Source: Paralvinella palmiformis (lineage: Eukaryota > Annelida > Polychaeta > Terebellida > Alvinellidae). Taken from it: 64,000 bases of DNA. The DNA is taken from assembly GCA_025642065.1 (NCBI GenBank), contig JAODUP010001182.1, positions 1-64,000 on the forward strand, in the 5' to 3' direction. The notes beneath the pieces were generated by a model. That model had not been told where the DNA came from. It did no database searches and saw only the letters and a list, made by a program, of their open reading frames with translations. The translations under genes and the position numbers were made by a program. Shown in pieces: positions 25,715-37,766 of this stretch; the stretch's first letter is position 1, and each line of letters opens with the position of its first letter.

Positions 25715-25994
25715 GGCCGAAGTGGCAGTTACTTTACGTGGTAGATTACCTCAAATAAGGGAGACGGATATGGTCTGTAATTCACAACTTCACGGCGGGG
25801 ATTAAGTATAAACCAAATTATAATTGACAATATGTGCCATATTCCGTGGCGAAAAACCTTGCCTGTTGCCTGGTTGGATGACAAACTCCTCCTACTATAA
25901 TACCAATGGTCGGGATCCGAACCTCCGACCTCCGGCACATCATGACCTCGAGTAAGAACAGTATCACGCTCTAATCCACAAGGCCATAGAGGCG
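25715..25994 (-). mobile_element. SINE-C copy 1
   Basis: Minus strand tRNA-like head: CCTTGTGGATTAGAGCGTG (A box) and GGTTCGGATCCCGACC (B box). The body is shared over 280 bp with 37767-38046 and includes CAGGCAACAGGCAAGG and CATATTGTCAATTATAATTT. The 3' end GGCCATT abuts a (TTA)n-like tail. Confidence 0.85.
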
Positions 25995-26752
25995 TATCAA
26001 ATACAGGAGGTTTAACTTAAGTTTATTCCAAATCTAGATATGTACGATTAGTCAACAGTTTCAGTCCCAATTCTATCGCCATGGTAATATTGTACTTCCT
26101 TGTTGTTTAGTTCCGTAATAAGCCGATCACATAACACCTAAGTATTACCTGTCTGACGGGATATTGTACTCATCTAAAGGTCAGCTAAGTCTTACGGATG
26201 GCATTCTCTGCTTTTCGGGAGACAGGTGGATATTTATCCGACGGCAATCGAATTAATAATTAGCCACCTGGCATTAATTAGCATATCAGTATCAGTCTCC
26301 GGAAGGGAATGTTAACGGATAACCGGATTTTCACACATCCGGATCATTTCCTGTGAGAACCATCGTTCTAATCATATTTAATGGTTCGTGATATTAAATG
26401 GTGAATGGAGTTTCAGATATCGAGCCAGTTGACAAAGGTCACCAAACAGTCCCCCTCCCCCCGGAAGCGGGTGATCCTGGTTGCCCGGTCAAGAGAAAAA
26501 ATCGTAAAGATCAATTGGAAAGGTTAAGTTTAGTGAAGTCATGGCGATACGTAAATATAACAATGGGAGGTAACTGAGAGGTAAATATAATTAATTATCA
26601 AACAGAAAGTATTCAACCGATATTCTTGATTTCAATCTTACCATCAAAAGGTAAGTTGTCTAATTATTACCTGATTTTGTGAACTAAAATCGTACCCTTT
26701 CTCTAGCCAAAAAAAAAACCCCGTTGGTGTTGATTTTAACTAAATAATTCCC
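25995..26752. other. No feature seen
   Basis: Unassigned AT-rich sequence. Confidence 0.5.
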
Positions 26753-26756
26753 TTAA

Positions 26757-27644
26757 AGGCCCCGGACACTTTTTTACTGGAGAAATATCTTGCTTGTGTC
26801 AAAATAATAGTTTAAACACAATGTTGCGTGTCTTCAAAACAAAATAATCCCAGTGGAAAAGTGCCCGTATTTGCTTGTGTTTCAGAGCCTGCAAGAGGGG
26901 AGGCGCTGCGACATCTAGAGGGATTCGTTCATTGCATCAATAATAATAGCGAACATACATCTGGCATCAGATTCTGATTCGTAGATAAATCTGATAATTC
27001 TGATTTTGATGATTTTTATGATCGTATGTCGGAATTTTTTGTGGACAAAACGTATCCAACCCGCCCAAAAGTTCCCTTTTCAAACTACAGCGCCAAACTA
27101 TATATACAATGATTCTATAAGCTACTGTACATCTGAATAAACCAGTTGTAACACTAATACCACACTAGTTAACGCTATAAACAAAACCATTTCTACGACG
27201 AAACAAGAAATGGCGGTATCTATCACGCGATTATGTAGACATAGTACCAAATCTCACCTTTCAAACCAATAATGGCACATCTGTATACATTACTGCACCA
27301 AAATTGCATTTCACAATGATTCTATAAACTAATATACGTCTAAATAAACTGGTCGTAACACATAAAAACACGATGTCACACAGGTTCAAGCTGTAAACAA
27401 AACCATTTCCAAAACGAAACAAGCAGTGACGGCGTTTATCACGTGATCATGTTTTGCTGCTGTGACGTCACAAGCTGTATCGTTCGACCCGTTTTCGTTC
27501 ATTCGCGTTAGTTGCTTACAATAAAGTGCTGTGACGTAATGGGGTCACCGTTAAGAGAAACAATCGCAATTATTGTTTAACAATACAAAATGTAGAATTA
27601 GAAGCGAATGGAAACAATATCGAAAATTCAAATGTCCGAAGCCT
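26757..27644. mobile_element. TTAA-flanked non-autonomous DNA transposon (MITE-like), 888 bp
   Basis: TTAA at 26753-26756 is followed by AGGCCCCGGACACTTTT. The right end, read on the other strand, is AGGCTTCGGACATTTGAA, and TTAA follows at 27645-27648. The inverted ends and TTAA duplication are seen directly. Inside, two direct copies of about 130 bp start CAATGATTCTATAA at 27107 and 27315 and contain TAAACAAAACCATTTC. No transposase frame is present. The TTAA preference is known for piggyBac-type elements and for T2-type MITEs, whose ends begin TTAAAGG. The element carries a CRE palindrome at 27463. Confidence 0.75.
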
Positions 27645-27837
27645 TTAAGACAAAGAATAAAGTAATCGCTTGTTGCACCAAACATATAATATAATAGAAT
27701 AGTCTTAGAAGGGGGTAGAATACTTGCTTAGAAGGGGTAAACTTATTACCTATTATCTTTTATCATAAATTATAGTTGTTAAAATTTCTATTGTTGCCGT
27801 TCTGATATAAAAGCATAACTAAAAATAATTTAATAAT

Positions 27838-28890
27838 ATACAAAATTTATATAGCGCCCTATATAACCTGTAAGAAGGTTACTCTAAGGCGTTTGACAAT
27901 AAATAATTCATATGGATGTAACAGATTTACATCTTTAAAAATACATAATTCTTTCAGCCAAATACATAATATATTCAGCTAGGAAAAGCTGAAACAAAAT
28001 GATTAATTTTTATCTTCTTTTTGAAGGTATCAAGGGTCTTGCCCTTTCTGGTGGTTACTAGAAGATTATTCCATAAGGTTACAGCCGCCTTTCTGAAACA
28101 TTTATTACAGTATGTCACTCCACGTGTTGTGGGTACTGGCTAAGAATGCTCCAGACTCAAACCGTAGAGACCTTGTCGATTGATACGGAACGACAAGTTC
28201 CTCTAAGTACTGAGGGGCAGTCCCTTGAAGTGCCTTAAAGGTGTACATTAAAATCGATGCTACAGAAACAGTATTCTCACCTACCTGAAGCCATAATTCC
28301 TCATTTATCCCAACCTGATGTTTTGGCTTAAAGATGAGCTCTATCTTTTCTTCGTTTAACTTAAGCATGTTTGCACTCATCCAAGTACTGATATCAACCA
28401 ATTAAGCTTCCAATTTCTTTGCAACGTCGGACCAAGTTGTTTTGGGGCATGATCGCCATATAAACCTGGGTATCATCTGCATAACAGTGGTAGAGCAAAT
28501 TATGTCGGCTACATATCGCACCAATTGGTTTTGAATACAAACAGTACTTACGTGGTCCAAGTACCGATCCTTGTGGCACTCCAAAATTCAGGCACCAACC
28601 TTCTGATGTCGTCATTCCTATGGCAACACACTGAGATCTGTCACTCAAATAAGATTTGATCCAAGGGAAGGCACTTCCGGTTACTCTAAGCGAATGATCA
28701 AGGCGCGTTTAAAGATCTTGTGATCTGTGATATCGAAATCTGCGCATAAGTCAAGCAGAACTAATGCCGCCATACACTTCCTATCTAAAGCTTCAGCAAT
28801 GTCATGATGGACCTTCAGAAGCGCTGTCTCTGTACAGTGACCGCTACGGTAAGCTGACTGAAGATTATCGTGCAGTCTGTGACTACTCAA
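27838..28890 (-). pseudogene. L2/CR1-like LINE, RT to 3' tail, internally deleted
   Basis: Minus frames give SHRLHDNLQSAYRSGHCTET, LVLLDLCADFDITDHK, FGVPQGSVLGP, HCYADDTQVYMAI (intact YADD) and STWMSANMLKLNEEK. These are followed, after a clear internal deletion, by TFKALQGTAPQYLEELV and VTLWNNLLVTTRKGKTLDTF. The 3' UTR is GCCTTAGAGTAACC, then GGGCGCTATATAAATTTTG. Palm motifs A (LDLxADFD) and C (YADD) are recognisable. Missing thumb sequence, frameshifts and absence of the 5' half make it dead. Confidence 0.88.
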
Positions 28891-29020
28891 ATTATATCAT
28901 ATTAAGCCGATTGGGAACGAAAATAAATGAATGGATAAAAAGTTATAATTATTAAAATGTATTTTACTTTCTAAATCATTCATTATGGAAACACATTTAT
29001 TGTTTTATTGTATCATTAAT
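28891..29020. other. Spacer
   Basis: AT-rich spacer between LINE remnant and SINE. Confidence 0.4.
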
Positions 29021-29204
29021 ACGCCTCCGTTGTCTAACTGGTAGCGTGTTGGATCACAACTCACTACCACCTGAGTTCTAGTCTCGGCGTGGACATATCT
29101 GAACGCTGTTTCAACTTTGACTTTGCTTCGTTACCTGTGGAGGTCGCTCGGCCCATTTAACCTACCATGTGCACAAAAGTGGCCGTAAAATATCAATCAT
29201 CGTC
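29021..29204 (+). mobile_element. SINE-A copy (full length)
   Basis: CGCCTCCGTTGTCTAACTGG (A box), GAGTTCTAGTCTCGGCG (damaged B box), GGTCGCTCGGCCCATTTAAC and a GGCCGTAAAATATCAATCAT tail. Confidence 0.9.
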
Positions 29205-29359
29205 TTGTGTATCAGGTTGTCAAATTATCTATAGGACAATATATCTCATCGGTAAATGGGGTTATTATAATAAAGATAGATATAAAGATACCAAGTTTTG
29301 TATCTTAAGTTGTGACGGTTTCCAAAAACCTACTTCTTACGTCTTTGGTCTTATGACGT

Positions 29360-29525
29360 TGGCCACTTTTGTGCACAGACTAGGCCAAATGGGGGGCACT
29401 ACATCCAGAGAAAATTAGACGAATTGAAAGATGAAATACCCTTCTGATAAAGCCCGGCCGGAAATTGAACCCAGGTACTTTATAGATCTGTGGCCAACCT
29501 CGCTACCAGTTACGCCATGGATGCA
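29360..29525 (-). mobile_element. SINE-A copy (diverged)
   Basis: Minus strand head GCATCCATGGCGTAACTGG, body with AGAAGGGTATTTCATC and tail with GCACAAAAGTGGCCAACG. Confidence 0.75.
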
Positions 29526-29555
29526 GGTCTACTTTATCAACACCATGATGTTTAT

Positions 29556-29557
<2 letters not shown>

Positions 29558-29624
<67 letters not shown>
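29558..29624. repeat. (TA)n microsatellite
   Basis: About 66 bp of TA, followed by short GA tracts. Confidence 0.95.
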
Positions 29625-29626
<2 letters not shown>

Positions 29627-30021
29627 GAAACAGAGAGAGAGGGAGAGGAAGGTGATTGTCAATCACAATAAACACCAAATGTAATTTAAATGTAAGTTAT
29701 TTCCGTCTATAACCAACAACAATCTAGTTTGGGCCAACAATTAGCTCGTACACTATTTTTAAACCGATCTCAATATAAACTTCTAACGTCATACAAACCC
29801 AACAGCGAATAACGTAATCCTCGTGTTTGTATGGTAATTAGTACCCGAAGGCCAATTTTGTCAACAGAGGAACCTACATCCACGACTACCTGTTTTGGAA
29901 GACCATAGGTAACAAATAATTAATATAGCTCATCCTTTGAAAATAGTTGGCCTTTACCGCTTCATACACGCAAAACAAACGTTTCACTATAATACATAAT
30001 CGATTTTCTTCAGATTGTCTC
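29625..30021. other. No feature seen
   Basis: Unassigned. Confidence 0.5.
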
Positions 30022-30120
30022 CCAAAAAGGGTGTTTCTTCTTTCACCTCGCCTCGTTACCTTTTGGGGTCTCTCGGTTCACATTGTGCCTACCTTGTGCA
30101 CAAAAGCGCCCGTCATGCAG
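30022..30120 (+). mobile_element. SINE-A body fragment
   Basis: AAAAAGGGTGTTTCTTCTTT, CCTCGTTACCTTTTGGGGTC and CCTTGTGCACAAAAG. Headless and without an ATC tail. Confidence 0.75.
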
Positions 30121-30703
<583 letters not shown>

Positions 30704-30993
30704 CACACATGGCGAGTGAAAGAGAGAGAGAAAGTCCTACAATTCGCCCAACTTGAAAATATTGATTTAAACTGGTTAGACCGATTTATACTAGTTACGA
30801 TATAGATACGTTACCGCGAAACCAGTGTAAAAACTAAGCATGAGACTCTTAATCTTTTTTGTAAAACAACGTAGTCGTTATCCACAGAAATATTATTATA
30901 ATATCATGAATAACCTACATTATTACCTCCTTTACCATGATGAATATTCATTAATAATATAATTAATCTCTCTCTCTCTCTCTCTCTCTCTCT

Positions 30994-31332
30994 AATAGCA
31001 TCCTTAGTCGGGGTGGGGGGGGGGCGGTTAAATTATCGTACAGGATAAGACGTTTAGCCGGTGGGGAGGGGGCGGGGCGGTGAAATATCGTATAAAATAT
31101 GACCGAAAACAATTATTCTATTTTAACCCAACGATAGTAGACTTTTATCTTATAGGCCGGAGCCTTTTTAGTGATGGATGAAATATCGCACAAGACATGT
31201 AACACTGGAATTTAATATCACAAATTGGACGTATATAAGGCAGCAGGCTATCAAGAAGCTGACGGGGCAGTGAATAGACGTCGGTCAAGGTCATGATAAA
31301 ACACTTATATTATCAATAAAATAAATTATGTG

Positions 31333-31335
<3 letters not shown>
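30994..31335. repeat. Diverged tandem block of about 60-70 bp units
   Basis: Three loose copies of a GGTGAAATATCGTATAAAAT-like segment occur at about 31025, 31079 and 31178, with G runs between. The rest is unassigned. Confidence 0.45.
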
Positions 31336-31390
<55 letters not shown>

Positions 31391-31404
31391 TTATTTATTT
31401 GTCT

Positions 31405-31476
<72 letters not shown>
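31336..31476. repeat. (TA)n then (GT)n microsatellites
   Basis: TA 31336-31387, TTTA units, then GT 31410-31476 joined directly to an RptA head. Confidence 0.95.
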
Positions 31477-31479
<3 letters not shown>

Positions 31480-31569
31480 AGCTGTGTATAATAAGGCACA
31501 GGCACAGAGAATCTCGAACCGTGAATTCAAACTCTGGACGTTTCTTCAGGGGACTGAATCCAGAGTGGC

Positions 31570-31573
<4 letters not shown>
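31477..31573 (+). repeat. RptA head, left part of a split copy
   Basis: TTTTAGCTGTGTATAATAAG to CAGAGTGGCGAC, nearly identical to 11398-11495, then abruptly replaced by another GT tract. The following RptA sequence resumes at 32523. Confidence 0.85.
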
Positions 31574-31611
<38 letters not shown>

Positions 31612-32522
31612 TATGTGTGGGTGTTTATCTGTATTTATATTTCCCCCTGTCTGGCCGATAGTCTGTCTGTCTGTCTGTCTGTATATCTGTATGTCTGTCT
31701 GTCTCTGTGTCTGTCTGTCCATCTGTCCGTGTTGCCAATCCCGTTCAGTGACTCTTTCTAATCAGGATTCTAGGAATCACCCCGGATGTGACCCCAAAAG
31801 CTGACAGATTGCGCCACCTCGCCATTTTGACATCTCGGAGCCACTCCGATGACGACCGCAAATCACCGGAAGTCCACTCACTGAGCACGCGCTAAATACG
31901 TCATAAGCAGCCTCGATCTGATAAATGGCCGTCACGTGACCAGTTTCCTAACATACGTCAGCGGGACAGGCCAGTGATCGCCGATGGCCGGCCATCACGC
32001 CCCCTGGACCCAGACGCCAGCAAGATTCGCCGAAATGACCGCGAAATGATTAATTTAGCGGATTTTCGCGGATTTTCCATGAGCCAATGGCCCACAGACG
32101 GAACTATCCGGATTTAAATATCGCCGAAAATGTTCCGATCCGGAACAAATTGGCGGATTGCTAAATCCGCTTTAGCCGGCGGCACGTAGCTAATTGGGCT
32201 CTGTAACGGGATAACCGGGATTTCGAGTTCGGGATTACCTTTCATAGTTGACCCAAGACAAACATCATATATCTCCCGAATGACTGTCCGATAGAACGGT
32301 ATCCGGTTCGAATCCGTCAGTAAGACACCCCGATGGTGCTGCGATAAGAGCACCGACACTGAAACGAACCGATCTAGGTTCGAATCCCAGCCATTACTGT
32401 AATCTGGGATGTTTACTTTAGGTAATAGAACCTCCGTCTTATGTCCTCGGTGTGTCCAGCGCTGAGTCTAAACGAGCATTAGCCCTATCTGTTGTGTTCT
32501 GGAAAGGGATATGGTACACGGG
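31574..32522. other. GC-rich insertion within an RptA copy
   Basis: GT and CTGT arrays (31574-31720), then about 600 bp of CpG-containing sequence unlike the AT-rich surroundings, for example GATGGCCGGCCATCACG near 31983, and repeated CGGATTT/GCGGATTTTCGCGGATT motifs at 32060-32175. A tRNA-like SINE segment follows. About 40 bp of RptA is missing at the junction. No open coding frame was recognised. Confidence 0.6.
32322..32500 (+). mobile_element. tRNA-headed SINE-I copy 1
   Basis: CCCCGATGGTGCTGCGATAA, AGGTTCGAATCCCAGCC (B box), CTGGGATGTTTAC. Its relative at 53447-53583 has CTCCGATGGTGCCGTGAATA and GCGGGATGTTTCGACC in the same order. Confidence 0.55.
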
Positions 32523-32725
32523 TTCCTAAGCCGCCAAGCAAAAACAAAAAGCGAATCACCTACAGCCGTGGAGTTTGGGAGTAGAACACCCAAGTCAGAT
32601 CACGGCAGCAGTGATAATGTTTAGATTAATTATCCAAGCAGCCCAATTTATAGCTATCTTTCAATTGCTGTATCTTTCTTCAAATCAATACTATATAAAC
32701 TGTACACGCCAATTGCCACTGTGTC
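32523..32725 (+). repeat. RptA, right part of the split copy
   Basis: TCCTAAGCCGCCAAGCAAAA through GATTAATTATCCAAGCAGCC to AATTGCCACTG, matching 9914-10113, then replaced by CTGT/CT arrays. Confidence 0.88.
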
Positions 32726-32750
32726 TATATGTCTGTCTGTCCATCTGTCC

Positions 32751-32844
<94 letters not shown>

Positions 32845-33015
32845 CCCATATGTCTGTCTGTCTGTCTGTATGTGTGAATGTATATATGTATGTAGGTATG
32901 TCTCTGTCTGTCTCTCCATCTGTCTGCCCGTCTGTCTGTCTATATGTCTATCTTCCTTGTTCACCTATCTGTTCTGGATGTCTGTCTATGACTTTCTGTC
33001 TGTCTGTCTCTCTGT
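32726..33015. repeat. (CTGT)n, (CT)n, (TA)n, (CTGT)n compound array
   Basis: CT at 32750-32783, TA at 32784-32841, CTGT-rich sequence on both sides. The open frames here are artefacts. Confidence 0.92.
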
Positions 33016-33712
33016 CTCTGTATCCGTGTTCTATTCACTGATTGTTTGTTCTCGTATTTCGCCTATTTACTCCAAACAGTCGACCTGTCGGCATCGACAT
33101 ACTGTCACTATGACACAGGGTCACTGTGACACAAAAACGGCTTATAGAACGAACCGCCTTGAGAAGATCAAAGTAAACTAGGTTTTATCTCTAGAATGCC
33201 GCGAAATCTGGTCCACTTATTTATGCGTCGTAAATGTTCGGTCTTTGTACATCCTATCTCTTGTTATCTTTACACCGTCTGTTACCTGGTGTCAGTCTTA
33301 ACGAAATGGTGGATTCTCAGCTACCAATAATAGCCTTTAATTCTAATCTTAAAACTGAAACACCCGATTTGTTTTTCTTTATTTTTCGAATAAATCATAT
33401 TTGTAACCATTATTGAGATTAGACTGAAAATGTTTACATTCATCCATGCCTTTGTCATGCATTTTCGGATAGACTATTATAACTCAACCCCAACCATGCC
33501 CCCCCCCCCCCAAACCCCCTAACCCCCCGCCGCCATTATATGACAAATCGATTATAACAGCAACTGCCTACACCAAAAGCCATAATGGTTCCGTCCGTGT
33601 GTATTATATTATTACACGAAATATTCAAACATTACCTTAGCACTACAGTTGAATACCTGATTTAACTCATATCCATTAGTAGGCCATCCCTAGAAGGTCA
33701 TCCAGCCCGCCG
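33016..33712. other. No feature seen
   Basis: Unassigned, with C-rich homopolymers near 33500. Confidence 0.5.
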
Positions 33713-33812
33713 CGCGCCTCCGTGGTCCAGCGGTAGCATGTTTGACCACAGATCACCATTTAGTCTACCATGGACACAAAAGTGGCCGTAAAACACCGAT
33801 CATCGTCATCAC
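33713..33812 (+). mobile_element. SINE-A with internal deletion
   Basis: The head CGCCTCCGTGGTCCAGCGG to ACCACAGATCACC is fused directly to ATTTAGTCTACCATGGACAC and the GGCCGTAAAACACCGATCAT tail. About 90 bp of B box and body are missing. Confidence 0.88.
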
Positions 33813-34131
33813 CAAAACTGCTGCATTTGCAAATACAAGTGTCTTTTAGCAGTAAAGTGTTTTGGGTTTAGCAGCGGCCACTTGGTAGAACCAGTTGTGC
33901 TCTAAGAGATTGGAAGTGTGTCTTCTCTTGAAAAGTTTTAATCTGTTCTAAAGACTTACCTGTTAACGGTTTTGTTCCCCAACTAAACAGCGTCCACTAT
34001 ATAATATCATTCGCTGAATTAAACACATCATATTTGGACTACAACTGGCAACTCTTTCAATAGCTCTATCTCATAATGGCTCTTTGTTACATATATTATT
34101 ATTATTATTATTATTATCATCATCATCATAG

Positions 34132-34166
<35 letters not shown>

Positions 34167-34715
34167 CCATTGGTGGTTGATAAACTGAACCGATCAATTC
34201 CATATTTCTACTCCATCACCCTATCATCGAACCCATCTGGCGTTTATAGCCCAGAAATGGAACCCTTACAGCTGTGTATAGATCACGATATGTGTCGTAA
34301 GGTTAGTAATAACTGCATGTAAAGTTTGATTTAAATGCTCACATATTATTAACAATTCGTGTGATAGGTGATTATTTAACAAATAGTTGGCATAAAAATT
34401 AATGTGGAAACAAAGACGAAAACATATAAAAAATATATATTCTATATTTAGAAGGCAGCCGTATATGTGATTTATGATTTGAGGTCAGGTACCACATTTA
34501 ATATGATTTGGTAGTTTCTGGTAAACTGCAGTAAGTTCAACCCATATTTAATTTATTTACATTTGGGTAATTGGCCCTTGATTTTAGGTTTGATATAATA
34601 ATTAATATTTGTATTCATTTGTGAGGGAATTATTATAATTTGTTCACGATTTATTTAAAAACTAGCATACAGATTTATATATCTTTGAGTTGCATACCTG
34701 TATACGTTTCCAAAC
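33813..34715. other. No gene seen; (ATT)/(ATC) array
   Basis: Trinucleotide array at 34094-34168. Nothing else recognised. Confidence 0.5.
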
Positions 34716-34826
34716 GTTCATATATGCGTACGTGCGTGCTTCCATGCATGCGCGTGCGCGTGTGTATGTATGCGTGTGTGTGCGTGTGTGTGCATGCGCG
34801 TATGCGTTGTAGCGTACGCGCGCGCG
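34716..34826. repeat. Alternating GT/GC/AC tract (Z-DNA-prone)
   Basis: About 110 bp of nearly strict purine-pyrimidine alternation including CGCGTGCGCGTG and TACGCGCGCGCG. Confidence 0.8.
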
Positions 34827-36242
34827 ACCGGGTACAATTTATAATCAGTGGTAACTATAGTTTAGTAAACATCACTTGGCCCATCAGACATTTAAATAAG
34901 ATCGTATTCCTTATACACGCCATAATCAAATAACTCAACCATTTTTTTAAGCCGTTTTATTGTCTACAGATGTACATACGTCGACTAATACGTGTTTCGC
35001 TTAACATTGAAACATAGAAAATTCCAGTTTGCCGCCGATCTGTGTGCCAGTCATTTTCAAAGCTGGCTGGTTTGGGGTCTGGTTTTCCTCAACAACTTGG
35101 CATCTGGACTATATAACACTAGTATTAGACACATATAAACTCCAATGCCAACTAATATCCTCTGACTCATCTCTGCTGACTTGTCTTGTCTTGTTGAAGT
35201 TTGGGCTAGAGAACCCTGGCTGTCGCCTATCGGGCACAGCCGCCTGCTGTTGACTTATGTTACAATGAAGATGAGCGTAGCCGAAGGTCGTAAGTCGACG
35301 ACTACCTGGTGCCTGATCTGCCGAAATGTGACGTGGTGGCTCCGTGATACTGGTGGTGAGTGAGAAAATGGGAGTTTCTGGGTTCAAATACCAGTGACAG
35401 GATACTGAGTATTCTTGAACTATGGCTGAGTGACTCATCGGTAAAATGAGTTGAAGGGTAATAGATTATTGTGTGCATTATGAATATATAATAATAACTA
35501 TTATTATTGTTATTATTATTATTATTGTTATTATATTACTGAAGTGGATTTATCAATGCACGTTTAATTTCATATGGCATTCAAAGTGTGCTGTTCGGTG
35601 ATAGATTAACCCCGATTTCATTAATTATCTATACCACATACAAATGCCCAAAAGCGTATATCATTAAGATAAAGTGAATCATCCTTTTGTTTATAAACTA
35701 TTTATTATAACTCGATCTCTCCCTTTCGGGGATTCCTTTTTTTAAATCAAACTAAAAATAATGTTACTGATTGGCAGATTTACGACCAATTCAGCAGACA
35801 TGATAATGACGGGTTTATTATTTTTTTTCTAAATTAAACATCATGCTGAAATAAATCACGTGATACTTCAGTAGCGAATATATTTTTTTTTAAATCAATT
35901 GTCCGGAAATTGCCGGTAAAACCGAAATAAACATTCCAGAATTATCATAAAATAGAAAACCGATTTCTAAGTTCTTAAAGTTTTGACGAGAAAACGTTCA
36001 TTTCTTTTAAATAGAACGGATGACGCATATCAAGTCACTTGTCTTACGGCTGCAGCGGTGACGAGAAAAATTGCCCGTCACGTGACTAAACCGCGTGAAG
36101 TCTGGATGATGTTTAGTGCTTTGAGTTGTAATCAGATCTGAGCGACTGAGCATTGGAACAACAGGATAACGATCAATTGTGGCCAGGGACATACACAATT
36201 TGGGAAACTAATTTTATATCAGTAAATACTTCTACATTAGAG
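34827..36242. other. No gene seen; weak SINE-like segment
   Basis: Around 35205-35245, GGCTGTCGCCTATCGGGCAC resembles the SINE-B 3' end. TGGGTTCAAATACCAG near 35370 resembles a B box. (ATT)n at 35494-35534. The rest is unassigned. Confidence 0.4.
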
Positions 36243-36246
36243 TTAA

Positions 36247-36875
36247 GCTAAAATTCCATATACGCGGTATGCAGTATGCGGTAACGGCAAAAGTGGAACA
36301 GCAAGTAAGCAGACGCCAGCACTTCCATATATCCGGATGCGGTATACGATTTGTCCTGGGGCTGCGTATCGATGGGGATACGACAAACTGAATCGCTCCA
36401 TGTAGCGATTCGTACGGCAACTTGTAGAAAACCGGACGGGGGAAAATCTAGAATATGACGTCATGGGCAGGTGTTTCCCGAACAATTTGGCGGGAATTTA
36501 TTAGATTCTCTGGTCAACCTGAAGTATCGTTCGAATTTCTCGGCATCAAATTGTAGTTCAAATCTTAGGCATATTGCTGAACAATCATTCAAAGGCTGTA
36601 ACAACAAGATATTGTCTTAATAATACGTTTATAAGTATTTTATGGAATGTATAATGTATCAATTTGTTTTGGGTGAGTAACCGCTCCCCCCCCCCACATA
36701 TACACATCTGTCGGGTTTTCTTTGCTATCTGTATGTCTGTTGTATTGCCACGTTCTTAGCATGAGAGACTGAAAACGCATGGGAACGCACGTTCATATGG
36801 AATCACACATATCGCATGCCGGATGCCGCATGCGGCATCACGCATGCCGCATACCGCGTATATGGAATCTAAGCC
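36247..36875. mobile_element. TTAA-flanked element with iterated subterminal repeats, 629 bp
   Basis: The left end, after TTAA at 36243, reads GCTAAAATTCCATATACGCG and continues GTATGCAGTATGCGG. The right end on the other strand reads GGCTTAGATTCCATATACGC and continues GGTATGCGGCATGCG, with TTAA at 36876-36879. The shared core is ATTCCATATACGCGGTATGC. Subterminal sequence repeats GCATGCCG/CGGATGC in both orientations, for example 36811-36857. No transposase frame seen. It holds a CRE palindrome at 36456. Confidence 0.75.
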
Positions 36876-37109
36876 TTAAATATCAGATTTCGGGGGGTGG
36901 ATGGAAGAAAGCAAAGGGTCAAGGTCACTTTACCCAAGGTATTACGTGTTTACGACCCAATTGGAAATTAACACCAATTTTATTTTCTACCGGTAAAAGC
37001 AACCTTAATCATATAAACCGTTTTTAGAGATTTCAAGAGACTAGTCACCAGATCAGCTAGAAACGGAAAGGTACACTCCCACGCCATTTGCATGCGGCGA
37101 ATACCTGCA

Positions 37110-37330
37110 TAGGTCAATGCCAAAGTAACAGCCCACCTCTAACACAGACTAAAAACACATCTGTTTAAGGTCGCTTTCACAGACAAATAATAATTATATT
37201 TTAAATCAATTACAGGGTTTTTACAAACAAATTATTTGGGGTATTATTATATTACGTGTTATTTGTACAGCGCCATTGAATGGCTCCTGCTAGTAAGAGC
37301 GCTTTTTATTAAATATACATTGGCTTTCGT
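37110..37330 (+). pseudogene. LINE 3' end (L2-like), type 2 tail
   Basis: TDLKTHLFKVAFTDK can be read across a frame shift, matching the LKTHLFxxA end of L2-type ORF2. Then comes the 3' UTR with ATTATTTGGGGTAT and ATTGAATGGCTCCTGCTAGT and a GCGCT box. The same tail recurs at 62386-62475 on the minus strand. Confidence 0.65.
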
Positions 37331-37733
37331 CAACTAATCTGACAGAAGATGCGGCTAACAGATAACAAACAAGCTTATCCCTAAGTAACGCGTAAATTAC
37401 TCTGATAGTAAATAAACCCGTAATTATTTTAAACATACACTAAAGCCTTCCAATCAGAGACTTCTCTGTGTCGCAGGTTAATGGCCAATCAGCGACCAGT
37501 TCGACAAAACAAACTAATATTTTTAGAAAGTTTTACTATATTTCCGCTTTTTCTCAGCTGCGACATATTGCTAAGAGGGGATCACAAAGACAGGGGGGGG
37601 GGGATATTCCCAAGATCATCGCCCAGTAGTTTCCTACAACTACGTCTTCTGGATAATGTGTTTAAAAGATTCCAAATGACCATTGCCTATATTATTTGTT
37701 AAATGGTAATTTATGCTTTTGCAAATTCGACAA
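37331..37733. other. No feature seen
   Basis: Unassigned. A run of nine G lies near 37596. Confidence 0.5.
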
Positions 37734-37766
37734 TATAATAATAATAATAATAATAATAATATTAAT

